The position numbers and the translations under genes are program-made. From JAHQVI01 sp963749875 (GTDB taxonomy: Bacteria > Pseudomonadota > Alphaproteobacteria > Rhizobiales > Rhodomicrobiaceae), in NCBI GenBank assembly GCA_963749875.1, contig CAVVOX010000006.1, positions 62,001-126,000 on the forward strand: DNA of 64,000 bases. The letters run 5' to 3'. Positions 18,382 through 26,381 of the stretch are shown in pieces (positions within the stretch are counted from its first letter, which is position 1; each line of letters starts with the position of its first letter). A model generated the notes under the pieces. That model saw only the letters and a program-made list of their open reading frames with translations. It did no database searches and was not told where the DNA came from.

Positions 18382-18648
18382 ATGCGCGAGATAATATTTT
18401 CCGAGAAGCTGCATGAGTCAGTCGAGGAACTTGGCGGTTTCTGGGTCGTAGATCGCGCGCTTGATATGATCATTGATGGATTGGCACTCAATCCCTACGG
18501 GTTCCACAGGTTTGAAAACGACTTTTGTTCCTTTCGTTATGCGGTGACTAGCCGGATCGGCGATGTTCCGCCACTTGTTTTTGTCTTTTCGATAGACCAC
18601 AAGAAAAATGTCGTGATTGAGGACGTATTTCGTCATGAAGCGTACTAA
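18382..18648 (+). CDS. Putative small toxin paired with the Panacea protein
   Basis: An 88-aa protein, MREIIFSEKLHESVEELGG to FRHEAY. Helical N-terminal part, then a beta-rich C-terminal half (FCSFRYAVTSRIG, PLVFVFSIDHKKNVVIED) ending in a His-Glu-x-Tyr tail. That order and tail resemble the RelE/ParE mRNase/gyrase-toxin fold, but no diagnostic residues can be claimed. It begins 3 bases after the DUF4065 gene and overlaps the next small gene. Pairing with a Panacea antitoxin is the main reason to call it a toxin. Toxicity and target are unknown. Confidence 0.68.
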   Translation: MREIIFSEKLHESVEELGGFWVVDRALDMIIDGLALNPYGFHRFENDFCSFRYAVTSRIGDVPPLVFVFSIDHKKNVVIEDVFRHEAY

Positions 18649-18820
18649 GACGCAAACTGAGAAATTTAAAGAAGCAGCACGCGAACTCGGCTGCGAAGAC
18701 AACGAAGAAGCCGTTGACGAACTCATGAAGCGCATGGCTTCATCGCCGCCGCCGCGCAAGGATGAAAAATCCAGTAAGCGTAGTGTAAAATCAAATAAAA
18801 GATCGGCTAAATCGAAGTGA
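18635..18820 (+). CDS. Small Lys/Ser-rich passenger protein (61 aa)
   Basis: Starts at MKRTKTQTEKFKEAARELG (ATG 18635), overlapping the end of the preceding toxin gene by 14 bases. An amphipathic helical N-terminal half is followed by a tail of repeated K/S/R residues (SSKRSVKSNKRSAKSK). Tn-B carries a protein of the same size and layout (38953-39135, FKRFVKTAKEHEVD then a KKTKKSSRK tail), suggesting a shared cargo family of this transposon group. Function unknown; the basic tail would suit nucleic-acid binding. Confidence 0.65.
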   Translation: MKRTKTQTEKFKEAARELGCEDNEEAVDELMKRMASSPPPRKDEKSSKRSVKSNKRSAKSK

Positions 18821-18850
18821 TAAATCCCTTATGTTCGAGGGCTAGTGTAA

Positions 18851-19069
18851 ATGAGTAAGAGACCAGATAAAACATCTGCGCGAGGCGCTGCGACTGGGCA
18901 GTACGTTTCGCGTGAAGTTGCTTCGAAAAAACCAAAAACAGCAGAAACTTGGCACGTTAGCAAGGGTGGTGAAGCGCGAACGGTGCACACATCCAAAACG
19001 TCTGCAAACGCTATCGACAAAGCCGTTAAGAAATATTCAAACGCTTTGAGACGTCTTGCCAAGAAATAG
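18851..19069 (+). CDS. Small TGxYV-motif protein (72 aa), possible Doc partner
   Basis: Begins MSKRPDKTSARGAATGQYVS and ends NALRRLAKK. The TGxYV motif with a later P-K-T run is shared with the 51-aa protein on the opposite strand at 19460-19615. The gene's last 14 bases overlap the likely Doc reading frame, the usual place for an antitoxin. No known antitoxin domain was recognised, and proteins of this type are often misnamed in databases. Antitoxin role is a weak inference. Confidence 0.55.
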   Translation: MSKRPDKTSARGAATGQYVSREVASKKPKTAETWHVSKGGEARTVHTSKTSANAIDKAVKKYSNALRRLAKK

Positions 19070-19455
19070 GCATTACCGAATTACTCTTGCTGATGCTCTT
19101 AGTGCACATGAAGGTGCATTGCTTACTGGTGGCCGCATCGGAATTATAAATCTCAACTCGGTCGAAATCCGCAATTGGCAGACCGTACTCTGGATATCAC
19201 CGATCGATAGCGAGAAAGTCAGCTGCGTTAACGCAATCTGTGACCAACAATCACGGATTTGCCGATGGCAATAAGCGAACAGCTCTGATCTTGGTTGATA
19301 TGCTTATTACCCGAAGCGGCTATGAACTGGTCGCCGCGGATGATGGCGGCGACCTGGAAACAGAAATCGAGGATATGATTTTGGCGGTTGAAGCCGGAAT
19401 GCCATTTGATGACATAGTCGAATGGTTTAAGGCTCACATCCGCAAAACAGAATAG
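19056..19455 (+). pseudogene. doc: Doc/Fic-family toxin with a single-base frameshift
   Basis: The first frame gives the Doc N-terminus (YRITLADALSAHEGALL, GIINLNSVE). From about 19168 the correct frame is +1: AIGRPYSGYHRSIARKSAAL, then the Fic signature HGFADGNKRTAL and a normal C-terminus ending at 19455. One extra A in GAAATCC (19165-19167) accounts for the break. With it removed, the product is a full Doc-size protein of about 130 aa. Doc toxins phosphorylate EF-Tu. As read, the gene is inactive, or the base is an error. No upstream ATG fits; TTG 19056 is the likely start. Confidence 0.8.
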
Positions 19456-19459
19456 TCCG

Positions 19460-19615
19460 CTATTTCTTCTTACCACCCTTGCTGCCACCACCCTTCGGCT
19501 TGTCGTGTTCGATAACCGTCGTGTTCGGATGCGACTTTGCGTAGGACTTCTTGACGTACTTGCCGGTTTCCGCGCTGCGGGCTTTCCCGCCATCATTTGT
19601 AGGTTTCTTGGCCAT
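19460..19615 (-). CDS. Small TGxYV-motif protein (51 aa), minus strand
   Basis: MAKKPTNDGGKARSAETGKY opens this frame, which continues with VKKSYAKSHPNTTVIEHDKP and a Gly/Lys-rich tail to the stop at 19460-19462. Its motif (TGKYV...A..HP.TTV) matches a widespread family of tiny alphaproteobacterial proteins of unknown function found in phages and mobile elements. Its ATG overlaps that of the zinc-ribbon gene on the other strand (19613-19616), so the two starts are face to face. Confidence 0.65.
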   Translation of the reverse strand: MAKKPTNDGGKARSAETGKYVKKSYAKSHPNTTVIEHDKPKGGGSKGGKKK

Positions 19616-19796
19616 GACCAATCTCATCAATCTAGGTTCCGAGCGCGAAAAACGGGATGCTCGGAACGAGCCCGAAATGTGGTGCTGCGATTGCGGATGC
19701 GTGACATTTTACCACTGGTCAAACGGCGCGATCCAATGCGCAGACTGCAAGGTTGTGCAGAATGGCTACACAGCACCGATCATACCGGCTGGCTAA
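19614..19796 (+). CDS. Small zinc-ribbon protein (60 aa)
   Basis: MTNLINLGSEREKRDARNEP start, then a zinc ribbon with two Cys pairs (CCDCGC and CADC) separated by about 15 residues (TFYHWSNGAIQ). It is the last gene inside Tn-A, ending 35 bases before the right end. Phage and plasmid proteins of this type are common and uncharacterised. No ribosome site is obvious. Confidence 0.55.
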   Translation: MTNLINLGSEREKRDARNEPEMWCCDCGCVTFYHWSNGAIQCADCKVVQNGYTAPIIPAG

Positions 19797-20078
19797 GCTG
19801 AGTCGAATGGTTGGTCAACCAGACAATCGCCTAACGAGAAGCCGTGCATAGGAAATTTTCCTTCCCTTTAATTGAACCTCCAACAAGATGAAAGCGTCAC
19901 AAAGATACAGACGCCGCAAAAGTCGGTGTTGAAGAACACAATGCCAGATAAACGACCTCCTCCGTATGCAATTGATGAGGCCTGGACCCTCGGTACCGTT
20001 GGTATTGTGGCACAAGTAAAGCGTCTTGAACTTTTGATGGATGAAAAATTCTGTCAATGAATGCCTCAGGAGAGAGAT

Positions 20079-20321
20079 ATGACTATCGTTCAACGCATTA
20101 ATGCTTTTGCGCTAATCTTGGGATTGAGCACTTTTGGTTTTGCCGGCTATGCTGCTGCCGAAAGTGGAGGCGGCCAAGCTGCGCGTGAGATTGTTACCGG
20201 TATTTTTGAGGAGATTATCGCGAGCGCGTCGCAAAGTGGGCAGGACGAAGACCAGGAAGAAGCCGAATTAGGTAGCGACGAAGAAGAGGGTGCCGAAGGC
20301 GAGAGCTACGGGGACGAATAA
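20079..20321 (+). CDS. Small exported acidic protein (80 aa)
   Basis: ATG 20079 follows CAGGAGAGAG. Residues 1-25 form a signal peptide (INAFALILGLSTFGFAGYAAA, cleavage near AAA-ES). The mature part has a short helix (AAREIVTGIFEEIIASAS) and a very acidic tail of Asp/Glu/Gly. No family recognised. The tail would bind cations. A 39-aa frame just upstream (19941-20060, MPDKRPPPYAIDEAW) may be a coupled small gene, but this is weak. Confidence 0.6.
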   Translation: MTIVQRINAFALILGLSTFGFAGYAAAESGGGQAAREIVTGIFEEIIASASQSGQDEDQEEAELGSDEEEGAEGESYGDE

Positions 20322-21092
20322 GCCAATCTCTCATACCTTCTCTGATCCGGACCCCGAAGCAGCGTCAGGAAGCACTTTCGCGGTAAGCAATATAACTTGG
20401 CGCAGCAGGATCAGAACTGGCGCCGAAACCTAAGGGCTTGGCCGAGAAGCTAAATTCTTGCTAAACCAGCTCGTCCTTGGCTTGGAATTGTTGTCTTTTG
20501 TGTTCATGCTTCGTTCTTTTGAATCGAGAGCCGTTCCTTGAAAGGACGAGCTGGCTTGTTCCGGTTTCGCGATGCCTTTGCAGGAATAGATGAATTTCGG
20601 TCGCCTATGACGCCCTCTGCCAGCGAAACGGCGGCTTTCACCGCCTTGCGGAAGTCGGCGCCTTGCGAATGTTTGTCCGCCATTGCGTGGAGAGCGGAAG
20701 CTTGAGTTGAAAGCCCTGCTGATGGTTGGGGCGAATAAGACCGTTCGTCGGAAAGAAAACCCCGCTGCTGGGAGCGGGGTAGTCGCCTTTATGGGGCGTC
20801 GTCGGCTGTAAATCCGGCTGTGTGGATGACGCGTCGTCTTCAGGATTTAAAATTTGCCGGCGAGCTTGCCGACAAATTGTCCTCGGGCACCTTCCGGAAC
20901 AGCGCCAGGGACTTTGCGGCTTTTTCAACGGTCGTCGCCATGCTCCTTCGAAAATGAGTGTTTCTCCCGTTGAGACGCGCTCCTGAACAAATACGATCAT
21001 TTCCCGAACCGCATTGCTGTGACCTGCCTCACGACCGTGAGTTTCTGAAAAAGACGCAGGAACTCGGCCTGACCCATTTCAGGTTCGGCCAT
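20322..21092. other. Gene-poor region with an inverted repeat and a minus-strand terminator
   Basis: CCAGCTCGTCCTT (20466-20478) recurs inverted at 20542-20554 with 63 bases between. A hairpin CCCCGCT/AGCGGGG at 20760-20779 followed on the minus strand by TTTTCTTTCC reads as a rho-independent terminator for genes coming from the right. Two small minus frames overlapping as ATGA (20997-21092, MAEPEMGQAEFLRLFQK; then MIVFVQERVSTGETLIFE from 21000) may be degraded small genes of that unit. Confidence 0.45.
20751..20779 (-). terminator. Rho-independent terminator, minus strand
   Basis: Stem CCCCGCT-loop-AGCGGGG followed on the minus strand by TTTTCTTTC. It would end transcription of the small minus-strand genes at 20.8-21.4 kb. 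Confidence 0.6.
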
Positions 21093-21147
21093 TGTCAATC
21101 CGCCGTGCAAAAGGGGCGACGCCGGAGCGCCGCCAGTTTGAGGGAAG

Positions 21148-21402
21148 TCAGGCGTTCGCGTCGCCGCCGAGCCGCTCAAGCCACAGGGTCGATAGCGTCT
21201 CGTAAAGCTCGGCTGTCTGCGTAATCAGCGTTCGCAGCACTGTCAACTCGCCGCCGATGACCTTGGCCGCGGGCATTCTGGAAAGCATCTCGAAGCCGCT
21301 GCTCAGGCTTTCCAACAGCACTTTCATCTCAAAGATTTTGGCGCGGAGATCCGCAACGCCGTTGTCTCCGCCGGCTGGCGGGGTATTGTCGTCAGTAGCC
21401 AT
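21148..21402 (-). CDS. Small hypothetical helical protein (84 aa)
   Basis: MATDDNTPPAGGDNGVADLR start, then a long helix with heptad-like spacing (LRAKIFEMKVLLESLSSGFEML, split here at Leu) and a second helix TLITQTAELYETLSTLWLERL. It resembles small phage-type proteins but matches no known family. The terminator at 20751-20779 and possible tiny downstream genes suggest a short minus-strand operon. Confidence 0.5.
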   Translation of the reverse strand: MATDDNTPPAGGDNGVADLRAKIFEMKVLLESLSSGFEMLSRMPAAKVIGGELTVLRTLITQTAELYETLSTLWLERLGGDANA

Positions 21403-21553
21403 AAATCACTCCAGTCAGTGATGAGCGGTTAGGCCCGGCGATGGTGTTGACGCACCACGTCGGGCTGCTTTGTCTCCGCTGACGTTCCGCGCCGCGGTTT
21501 GCGGAACGAACTGCGCCAGGCGTCAACAAAATATCAGGGATTTTCAGTAGCTT

Positions 21554-21901
21554 GTGGCGATCCCGGGAGGGCTCGAACCTCCAACCCTCGGCTTCGAAGA
21601 CCGAAAGCTCCGTACGCGGCTTCGCCGGTTCGGTCTTGTGCTTGGCGTTCTCGCAGTCGCCGCGCTCGCCTCCATCGTCTACCAGCCGCTACAGACCGCA
21701 AACCTGCCCGCCGTGACCGTCTTCTCGCCAAGCTCGAATCCTTACAGTCGGAAGGTGTCACAGTCGTCGTCCGAAACAACGGTCGCGCAGCGCGGCCCCG
21801 GCGCATGCCGGGTAATCGACGGTGACACAATCGAAGCGCCTTATGGCGTGAAATATCGTCTTCTCGGATACGACACGCCGGAACCTCCCCGCGCAATCTG
21901 A
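21554..21901 (+). pseudogene. Truncated thermonuclease-like (SNase) gene fused to tRNA remnant
   Basis: The first residues (IPGGLEPPTLGFED) are just the tRNA remnant read as protein. Then come a hydrophobic helix (FGLVLGVLAVAALASIVY) and the start of a staphylococcal-nuclease domain, ACRVIDGDTIEAPYGVKYRL, with GYDTPEPPR. The frame ends at a stop at 21901 where phosphatase sequence begins, so the nuclease catalytic residues beyond the first strand are lost. A deletion fused the two fragments. Confidence 0.6.
21555..21604 (-). tRNA. tRNA 3'-half remnant (anticodon loop reads TCG), likely att site
   Basis: On the minus strand, CTTCGAA forms a 7-base anticodon loop on a 5-bp stem. It is followed by GGAGG-TTCGAGC-CCTCC (T arm) and an acceptor-like end closing in CCA at 21557-21555. 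No D arm or 5' acceptor strand precedes it, so this is a partial tRNA, as left at the ends of integrated elements. The anticodon suggests Arg, but the isotype is uncertain. The CCA side faces left, so the integrated DNA would lie to the right. Confidence 0.65.
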
Positions 21902-23208
21902 CCTCGAGCACCATCGGTGACGAGCTGATTATAGCCTCGGGCGGCAGGTCGCGGGTCTTCTCCGTGTCGATCAAGGATCGCGGCGCCATCCTGCCTGGCG
22001 GCCAGCTCGGCAAGGCGTTCTGGTATTCGTCGGGCTCGGGCAAGTTCGTGACCAGCACCTATTACTACAGCGACTATCCCGAATGGGTGAAGGCCTGGAA
22101 CGCCCGCGATCTCGCCGGGGAGTACAAGGACGATACCTGGACGCTCAAGGAGCCCCGGGCAAACTACGTCTATGGCGAGCAGGACGATCGGGAAGGCGAG
22201 AAGGGCTACAAGCATCTGAAAAGGACGTTCCCACACGTACTCGGCAACGCCAAGAAAGACTCCGACTTTTATAAGGCGCTGCGCTTCACGCCGATGGGCG
22301 ATGAACTGACTCTCGCCTTCGTTAAGGAACTGGTCAAACGGGAACGTGTGGGCCAAGGCGACGCTACCGACATGCTGGCAATCAGTTTTTCGGTCACGGA
22401 CTATATCGGTCACGCCTATGGGCCGAACAGTCTGGAAGCGGAAGACAATCTGATCAGGCTGGATGCGACCTTGGCGGATCTGTTCAGCTTCATTGATGAG
22501 ACGATAGGGCTCGATAAGACGCTGATCGTTCTGTCGTCGGACCACGGCATCGACCAGGTGCCGGAAACCCTGACGACGGGATTTTACATGACCCGGCACG
22601 GAGAGGGCTCCGGACGGCACGATCCCAAGCGCTTCTTGGCAACAGTGGATGCCGCCTTGCAGAAGCGCTACGGCTCGCAGGAGTCCTTTGTTACCGCATT
22701 CTGGAACCCGAGCATCTATTTGAACCTGGAAACCGTGAAGAAGTTGAAGCTCGATGTGTCGGAGGTCGAAGACGCGCTGAGGGATGAAATCCTGAAAGTG
22801 CCGGGCTTCGCGCTCGCCGTCACGCGCACCGACCTGCTCGCCGGCAAAGTCACGGGCACGCCAATCCTCGACAAGGTGCAAAGGGCTTTTCATCCGACGC
22901 GCTCCGGCAACGTTCTCATCGTGCAAAAGCCCGGCTGGTATCTCTATCCCGAAGTTGACTTGTTTGCCGCAATGCACGGCTCGCCCTATTCCTACGACAC
23001 CTACGTGCCGATCATGTTCGCGGGGCCCGGGATCAAGCCGGCAGTTGTCAGCCGGCTCGTCGGCCCTGAAGACATTGCCGCGACGGTGACCAACTATCTC
23101 AGGATCAAACCGCCGTCAGGCTCGGTAGGCGAGGTTCTTACCGAGGTGGTGGATCCTGCCTGGGATGCGGACAGCTTCGCGGAACATGCCCGGCTGCAAA
23201 AGCAGTGA
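21896..23208 (+). pseudogene. Alkaline phosphatase/phosphodiesterase-family protein lacking its N-terminus
   Basis: The frame is open from 21896 to 23208 (first ATG-type start at 21964, actually GTG). It encodes the C-terminal two thirds of a type I phosphodiesterase/nucleotide pyrophosphatase-like protein: SFSVTDYIGHAYGPNSLE and VLSSDHGIDQVPE carry metal-binding Asp/His residues of the second half, and AMHGSPYSYDTYVPIMF the last. The N-terminal part with the nucleophile Thr/Ser and first metal site is absent. The junction with the nuclease fragment near 21893 shows a deletion. Presumably inactive. Confidence 0.78.
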
Positions 23209-23385
23209 CCACGCTTGTTGGCGGGCTCTGACAGGCGTTCCGGCCTGCGCGAGGCTTGTCTGCTTGGCGCAGGTCCGGTCTTTTCCATCAGGACCGCGAC
23301 GGCATAGCTGGGGGAGAAGTCGGTAACGGTTTTGTTCGCAAAGAAAAGGCCCTAACTAGGATGGGGCCAGGGTTAGCCGGGTACG

Positions 23386-23706
23386 TTAGTACTCGTCGGC
23401 TAACATGATCGTCAGCACGCGCGTGACCGCGGGGCTGCCATCTTCGCTCTTGACAGACGGGTCCTCATACAAGTCGATCTTCCAGAACACCTTGCCGACC
23501 GCCGGAATATCCAGCGCGCCAAAGTCATGCTTGCCATCCCGATCATTATCCACGGTCAAGTCGTTGAAGTCGCTCACCTGCCGGAGGATGCCGGCCTGCA
23601 CCAGGAAGGGCGCATCGGCAATGCCGGCGGTGAAGAGCGCCGCGCCCTCCGGTGGCGCGAAAGGCGTCATTGTGAATCGGTACGGGCCCGGCGCGCCGAT
23701 CGGCAC
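23386..23706 (-). CDS. Hypothetical protein with DxDxDG-like stretch (106 aa)
   Basis: Starts at GTG 23706 (MPIGAPGPYRFTMTPFAPPE); an upstream stop prevents a much longer frame. DNDRDGKHDFG near residue 55 resembles a calcium-binding loop, and the C-terminus VTRVLTIMLADEY is beta-like. It could be the C-terminal remnant of a secreted or surface protein. Not assigned to a family. Confidence 0.4.
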   Translation of the reverse strand: MPIGAPGPYRFTMTPFAPPEGAALFTAGIADAPFLVQAGILRQVSDFNDLTVDNDRDGKHDFGALDIPAVGKVFWKIDLYEDPSVKSEDGSPAVTRVLTIMLADEY

Positions 23707-24120
23707 AGTAACGCGTTGATGTCCTTTAGTCTGGCGGGGTCACCTCATGGCACCGATTTACACTGACGGAGACTGACATTTTGCTGTTCATCCTCGGCCC
23801 GTTCGCCATCATCGCCAACCTCGGGCAGATCGCCGTCGCCTACTTCGTCGCGCGGGCAATCGTGAGATGGGGCTGAAGAGGCGGCTCAAGTTGGCGGCAG
23901 CTTGAGCGATGGAGGTGGCACGCGGGCAATGTCATGTCCCGGTTCGACCCAAGACGAAGAAACGCGTGCAACTCCCCGATATCGGCAACCCTTTATGGGA
24001 GCGGACATCATCGAGCGCGGCGACTTCGGCGTCGGGCCAAATGCCCGAATTAGTTTGAACAAGACGAGCCGCAAGTCGACGGCTATGGTCATGTAGGGCC
24101 TCCAAACAGAATGGCACGCT
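23707..24120. other. 414-base intergenic region
   Basis: Only a short hydrophobic frame (about 23781-23876, TTG start, LLFILGPFAIIANLGQIAVA) that could be a 32-aa membrane peptide is seen; no ribosome site supports it. The rest holds nothing recognisable. Confidence 0.4.
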
Positions 24121-24256
24121 ATGACCAACAAAAGCGGATTTCAGGAGCATTGGCTCCACATCGAGCCCGAGCGCATGGAGCGCTACGAGACGATGTACAA
24201 GTGGAACCTGGCGACGGCGCATTTCTACGCGAACGCCAAGATTGGAAAAGGCCTAG

Positions 24257-25636
24257 CAGGCTGCTGAAAATCCTGTCGACCTGGAACTATCTTGCGCTTT
24301 CACGGAGCAATCGGTCTTTTTTTCCTTCTGCCGCCTTCATGCGGCGAGGAGTTTGGGCCGCCGGATCAAGTCATACGCGGCCATCGTCAGGATGAACTTG
24401 AAGCCAAGTCGCGCCACGCCGCGCAGCATCGGCCGGGCGAGGCCGCCGATCGTCTTGCCCCAGCCGAACGGCTCCTCGATGCGCTTGCGCTTCTGCTGGC
24501 TCACCGCATAGCCGGGATGCCGGGTTGTACGGCCATCGATCGCCGAGCGGCGCGCGGTGTCGTTCTGCGCGATGTGCGGCGTGACGTTCAGCGCGCGCAG
24601 GTCCTTTACGAACTCGCCCGCGTCATAGCCCTTGTCGGCACCGAGCGTCACCCGCCGCCGGCCGGAGCGATGGCTTTCGATCATCGCGACCGCCGCCTCG
24701 CGTTCGGCATATCCCGACACCGTGGTGACGCTGGCCTCGACAATCAGGCCGGTGCGGTTCTCCATCAGCGTATGGCCGAGATAGGAGAGCTTGGCTTCCT
24801 TGCCTTGGCCTTTTCGGTAGAGGCTAGCCTCTGGGTCGGTCGTCGAGACATGGGTGGCGTTCGATCGCTTCTGGCCACGGAAGTCCAATTCGGCATTGCG
24901 GCGCTGGTTTTCGGTTTCGGCTGCATCCGCGGGCTCCGGCAAAGGCGCGGTTTGATCAGTTTCGCTGGATGGAGCGGCATCGCTACCCACCGCCGCAACG
25001 GGCGCCAGGGCGTGGGACGTGTCAGGTGCCGACGGCGTGTCAGGTCCCTCGCCGGAGGTCGCCGCCATCTCTTTCGGCACGAAGCTCTTCATCGACGCCC
25101 AGGCATGGAGTTGCGCGCCGTCGACCGAAAAATGCTCGTCCGACAAAAGCGGGCTGACCTCCTGATGCGCCAGCAGCCGGCTCAGGAACTGCTTCGCAAC
25201 ATCGGCCTCGAGCAACCGGTCCCGGTTCTTCGTAAACACCGTCGGCACCCAGACCGGGTCGTCGATGCCGAGACCCACAAACCAGCGATAGAGCAGATTG
25301 TAGTCGAGTTGCTCCATCAGCTGGCGTTCCGATCGGACGGTGTAAAACGCCTGCAACAACGAGGCTCGAAGCAGCCATTCCGGCGGGATCGAGGGGCGGC
25401 CGTGGGCGGCATAAAGCCTGGCAAATTCGCTATCCAGACTCTGGAGCACATCGTTGACGATCTGCCGGATCTTGCGCAGCGGATGCTTCGCCGGCACACG
25501 CTCCTCAAGATCGACGTAAGAAAAAAGCTCCCCAGACCGCAAATCCGAACCGCGCATTCCGTCCTCCCTGGCATTCCAGAAAGCACGGAATCATATTCGC
25601 CACAGACTGTCATCCTCGGGGTTTTTCAGCAGCCTG
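24257..25636 (-). mobile_element. IS5/IS1182-like insertion sequence (1380 bp)
   Basis: Inverted ends CAGGCTGCTGAAAA / TTTTTCAGCAGCCTG, flanked by CTAG on both sides (24253-24256, 25637-25640). The host gene frame is restored exactly when the element and one CTAG are removed. Confidence 0.92.
24337..25557 (-). CDS. IS5-superfamily DDE transposase with DUF772 N-terminus
   Basis: A 406-aa transposase. The N-terminal DUF772-type block is clear (LLRASLLQAFYTVRSERQLM, NLLYRWFVGLGIDDPVW). The DDE part has FSVDGAQLHAWASMKSF (first Asp), VTLGADKGYDAGEFV (second) and RKRIEEPFGWGKTIGG (Glu). A low-complexity Ala/Pro/Glu/Asp insert of about 60 residues lies between the first Asp and FRGQKRSNATHVSTTDPEA. 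The frame is intact and so possibly active. Confidence 0.9.
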   Translation of the reverse strand: MRGSDLRSGELFSYVDLEERVPAKHPLRKIRQIVNDVLQSLDSEFARLYAAHGRPSIPPEWLLRASLLQAFYTVRSERQLMEQLDYNLLYRWFVGLGIDDPVWVPTVFTKNRDRLLEADVAKQFLSRLLAHQEVSPLLSDEHFSVDGAQLHAWASMKSFVPKEMAATSGEGPDTPSAPDTSHALAPVAAVGSDAAPSSETDQTAPLPEPADAAETENQRRNAELDFRGQKRSNATHVSTTDPEASLYRKGQGKEAKLSYLGHTLMENRTGLIVEASVTTVSGYAEREAAVAMIESHRSGRRRVTLGADKGYDAGEFVKDLRALNVTPHIAQNDTARRSAIDGRTTRHPGYAVSQQKRKRIEEPFGWGKTIGGLARPMLRGVARLGFKFILTMAAYDLIRRPKLLAA

Positions 25637-26381
25637 CTAGTCGTCGCAGACTTCGGATGTGGTCCAGGGCATGCTGTGATCGAATTCGCACAGCAGGTTG
25701 GCGAAACCGGTCATGTGCACGCGTTTGACATCAACGAAGAGTTTGTTCGCCGCGCGCGGGATCGCGCTCGCGCCGAAGGTGTGGAGCAACGCGTAACAGT
25801 ACATTTGCTAGAAGATGAACGGCTTCCGGTCGCCGATCAAAGCCTCGACCGCGCCGTGGCGCGAAACACACTTATTTATGTAGATGACCCCGTCTTCACC
25901 TTCTCCGAATTTCGTCGCACGCTTCGTCCGGACGGGTTGGCGCACGTGATTGAAAGCGACTGGCGAATGACCGCAATCGAGCCGATTCCAACGGGCGAAT
26001 GGCGCGCAATTATCGAGGCGGCGAGTTGGGCTTGGCCACGGCCGGAAGTTGGGCGCGGTCTCTACGGGTTCGCACGTCGAGCGGGATTCGAGGAAGTGGA
26101 GCTGCAAGTGTTGACGGCCCCGGATGCTGACGGCCGACTAAGAGGCATGATCGACACGGTCCTTGGATACGCGCGCTCAAGCGGAATGCTGGAGCCTGAG
26201 CAGATCGAGCGCGTTCGGAAAGCCGTTGAAGAGGCCTTGGCCGCGAAGACTTTTCTCGCGATAGCGCCACAATTCGTGCTCACCGCGAGAAGGTAGTTGG
26301 ATCCGCCTCGGGCCATAAGCCGACGTTGCACCAACTTCTGCAACGGGCCAGGAGCTGACAACTGAGTTTGCCAAGCGTGAA

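Larger units (their letters stand above)
15799..19831 (+). mobile_element. Tn-A: IS1595-family transposon with toxin-antitoxin cargo (about 4 kb)
   Basis: Left end GGTGATTGTATGGTTGACAA (15799-15818) and right end, read inward, GGCGATTGTCTGGTTGACCA (from 19831). Both are flanked by a perfect 8-bp direct repeat TAACGAGA (15791-15798 and 19832-19839). The transposase is at the left, interrupted by an IS427-type element. The rest is cargo: DUF4065 antitoxin, putative toxin, Lys/Ser-rich small protein, two small TGxYV proteins, a frameshifted Doc toxin and a zinc-ribbon protein. The ends resemble those of Tn-B at 38.3-41.2 kb. Confidence 0.9.
24121..26296 (+). pseudogene. SAM-dependent methyltransferase split by an IS5-like element
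   Basis: Segment 1, 24121-24256 (MTNKSGFQEHWLHIEPERME), and segment 2, 25641-26296, join through one CTAG to a clean 263-aa class I methyltransferase. Crossing the junction, KGLVVADFGCGPG is motif I for SAM binding; HAFDINEEFVRRARDRA is motif II and LDRAVARNTLIYVDD motif IV. The C-terminal half (SDWRMTAIEPIP, DTVLGYARSSGM) resembles UbiE/Erg6-type small-molecule methyltransferases. The IS insertion removes the SAM site from the N-terminus, so it is inactive as read. Precise excision would restore it. Confidence 0.88.

Noticed and set aside
24292..25728. 478-aa plus-strand frame across the IS and methyltransferase
   Set aside because: It crosses an IS boundary and a split gene; it is antisense to the transposase.
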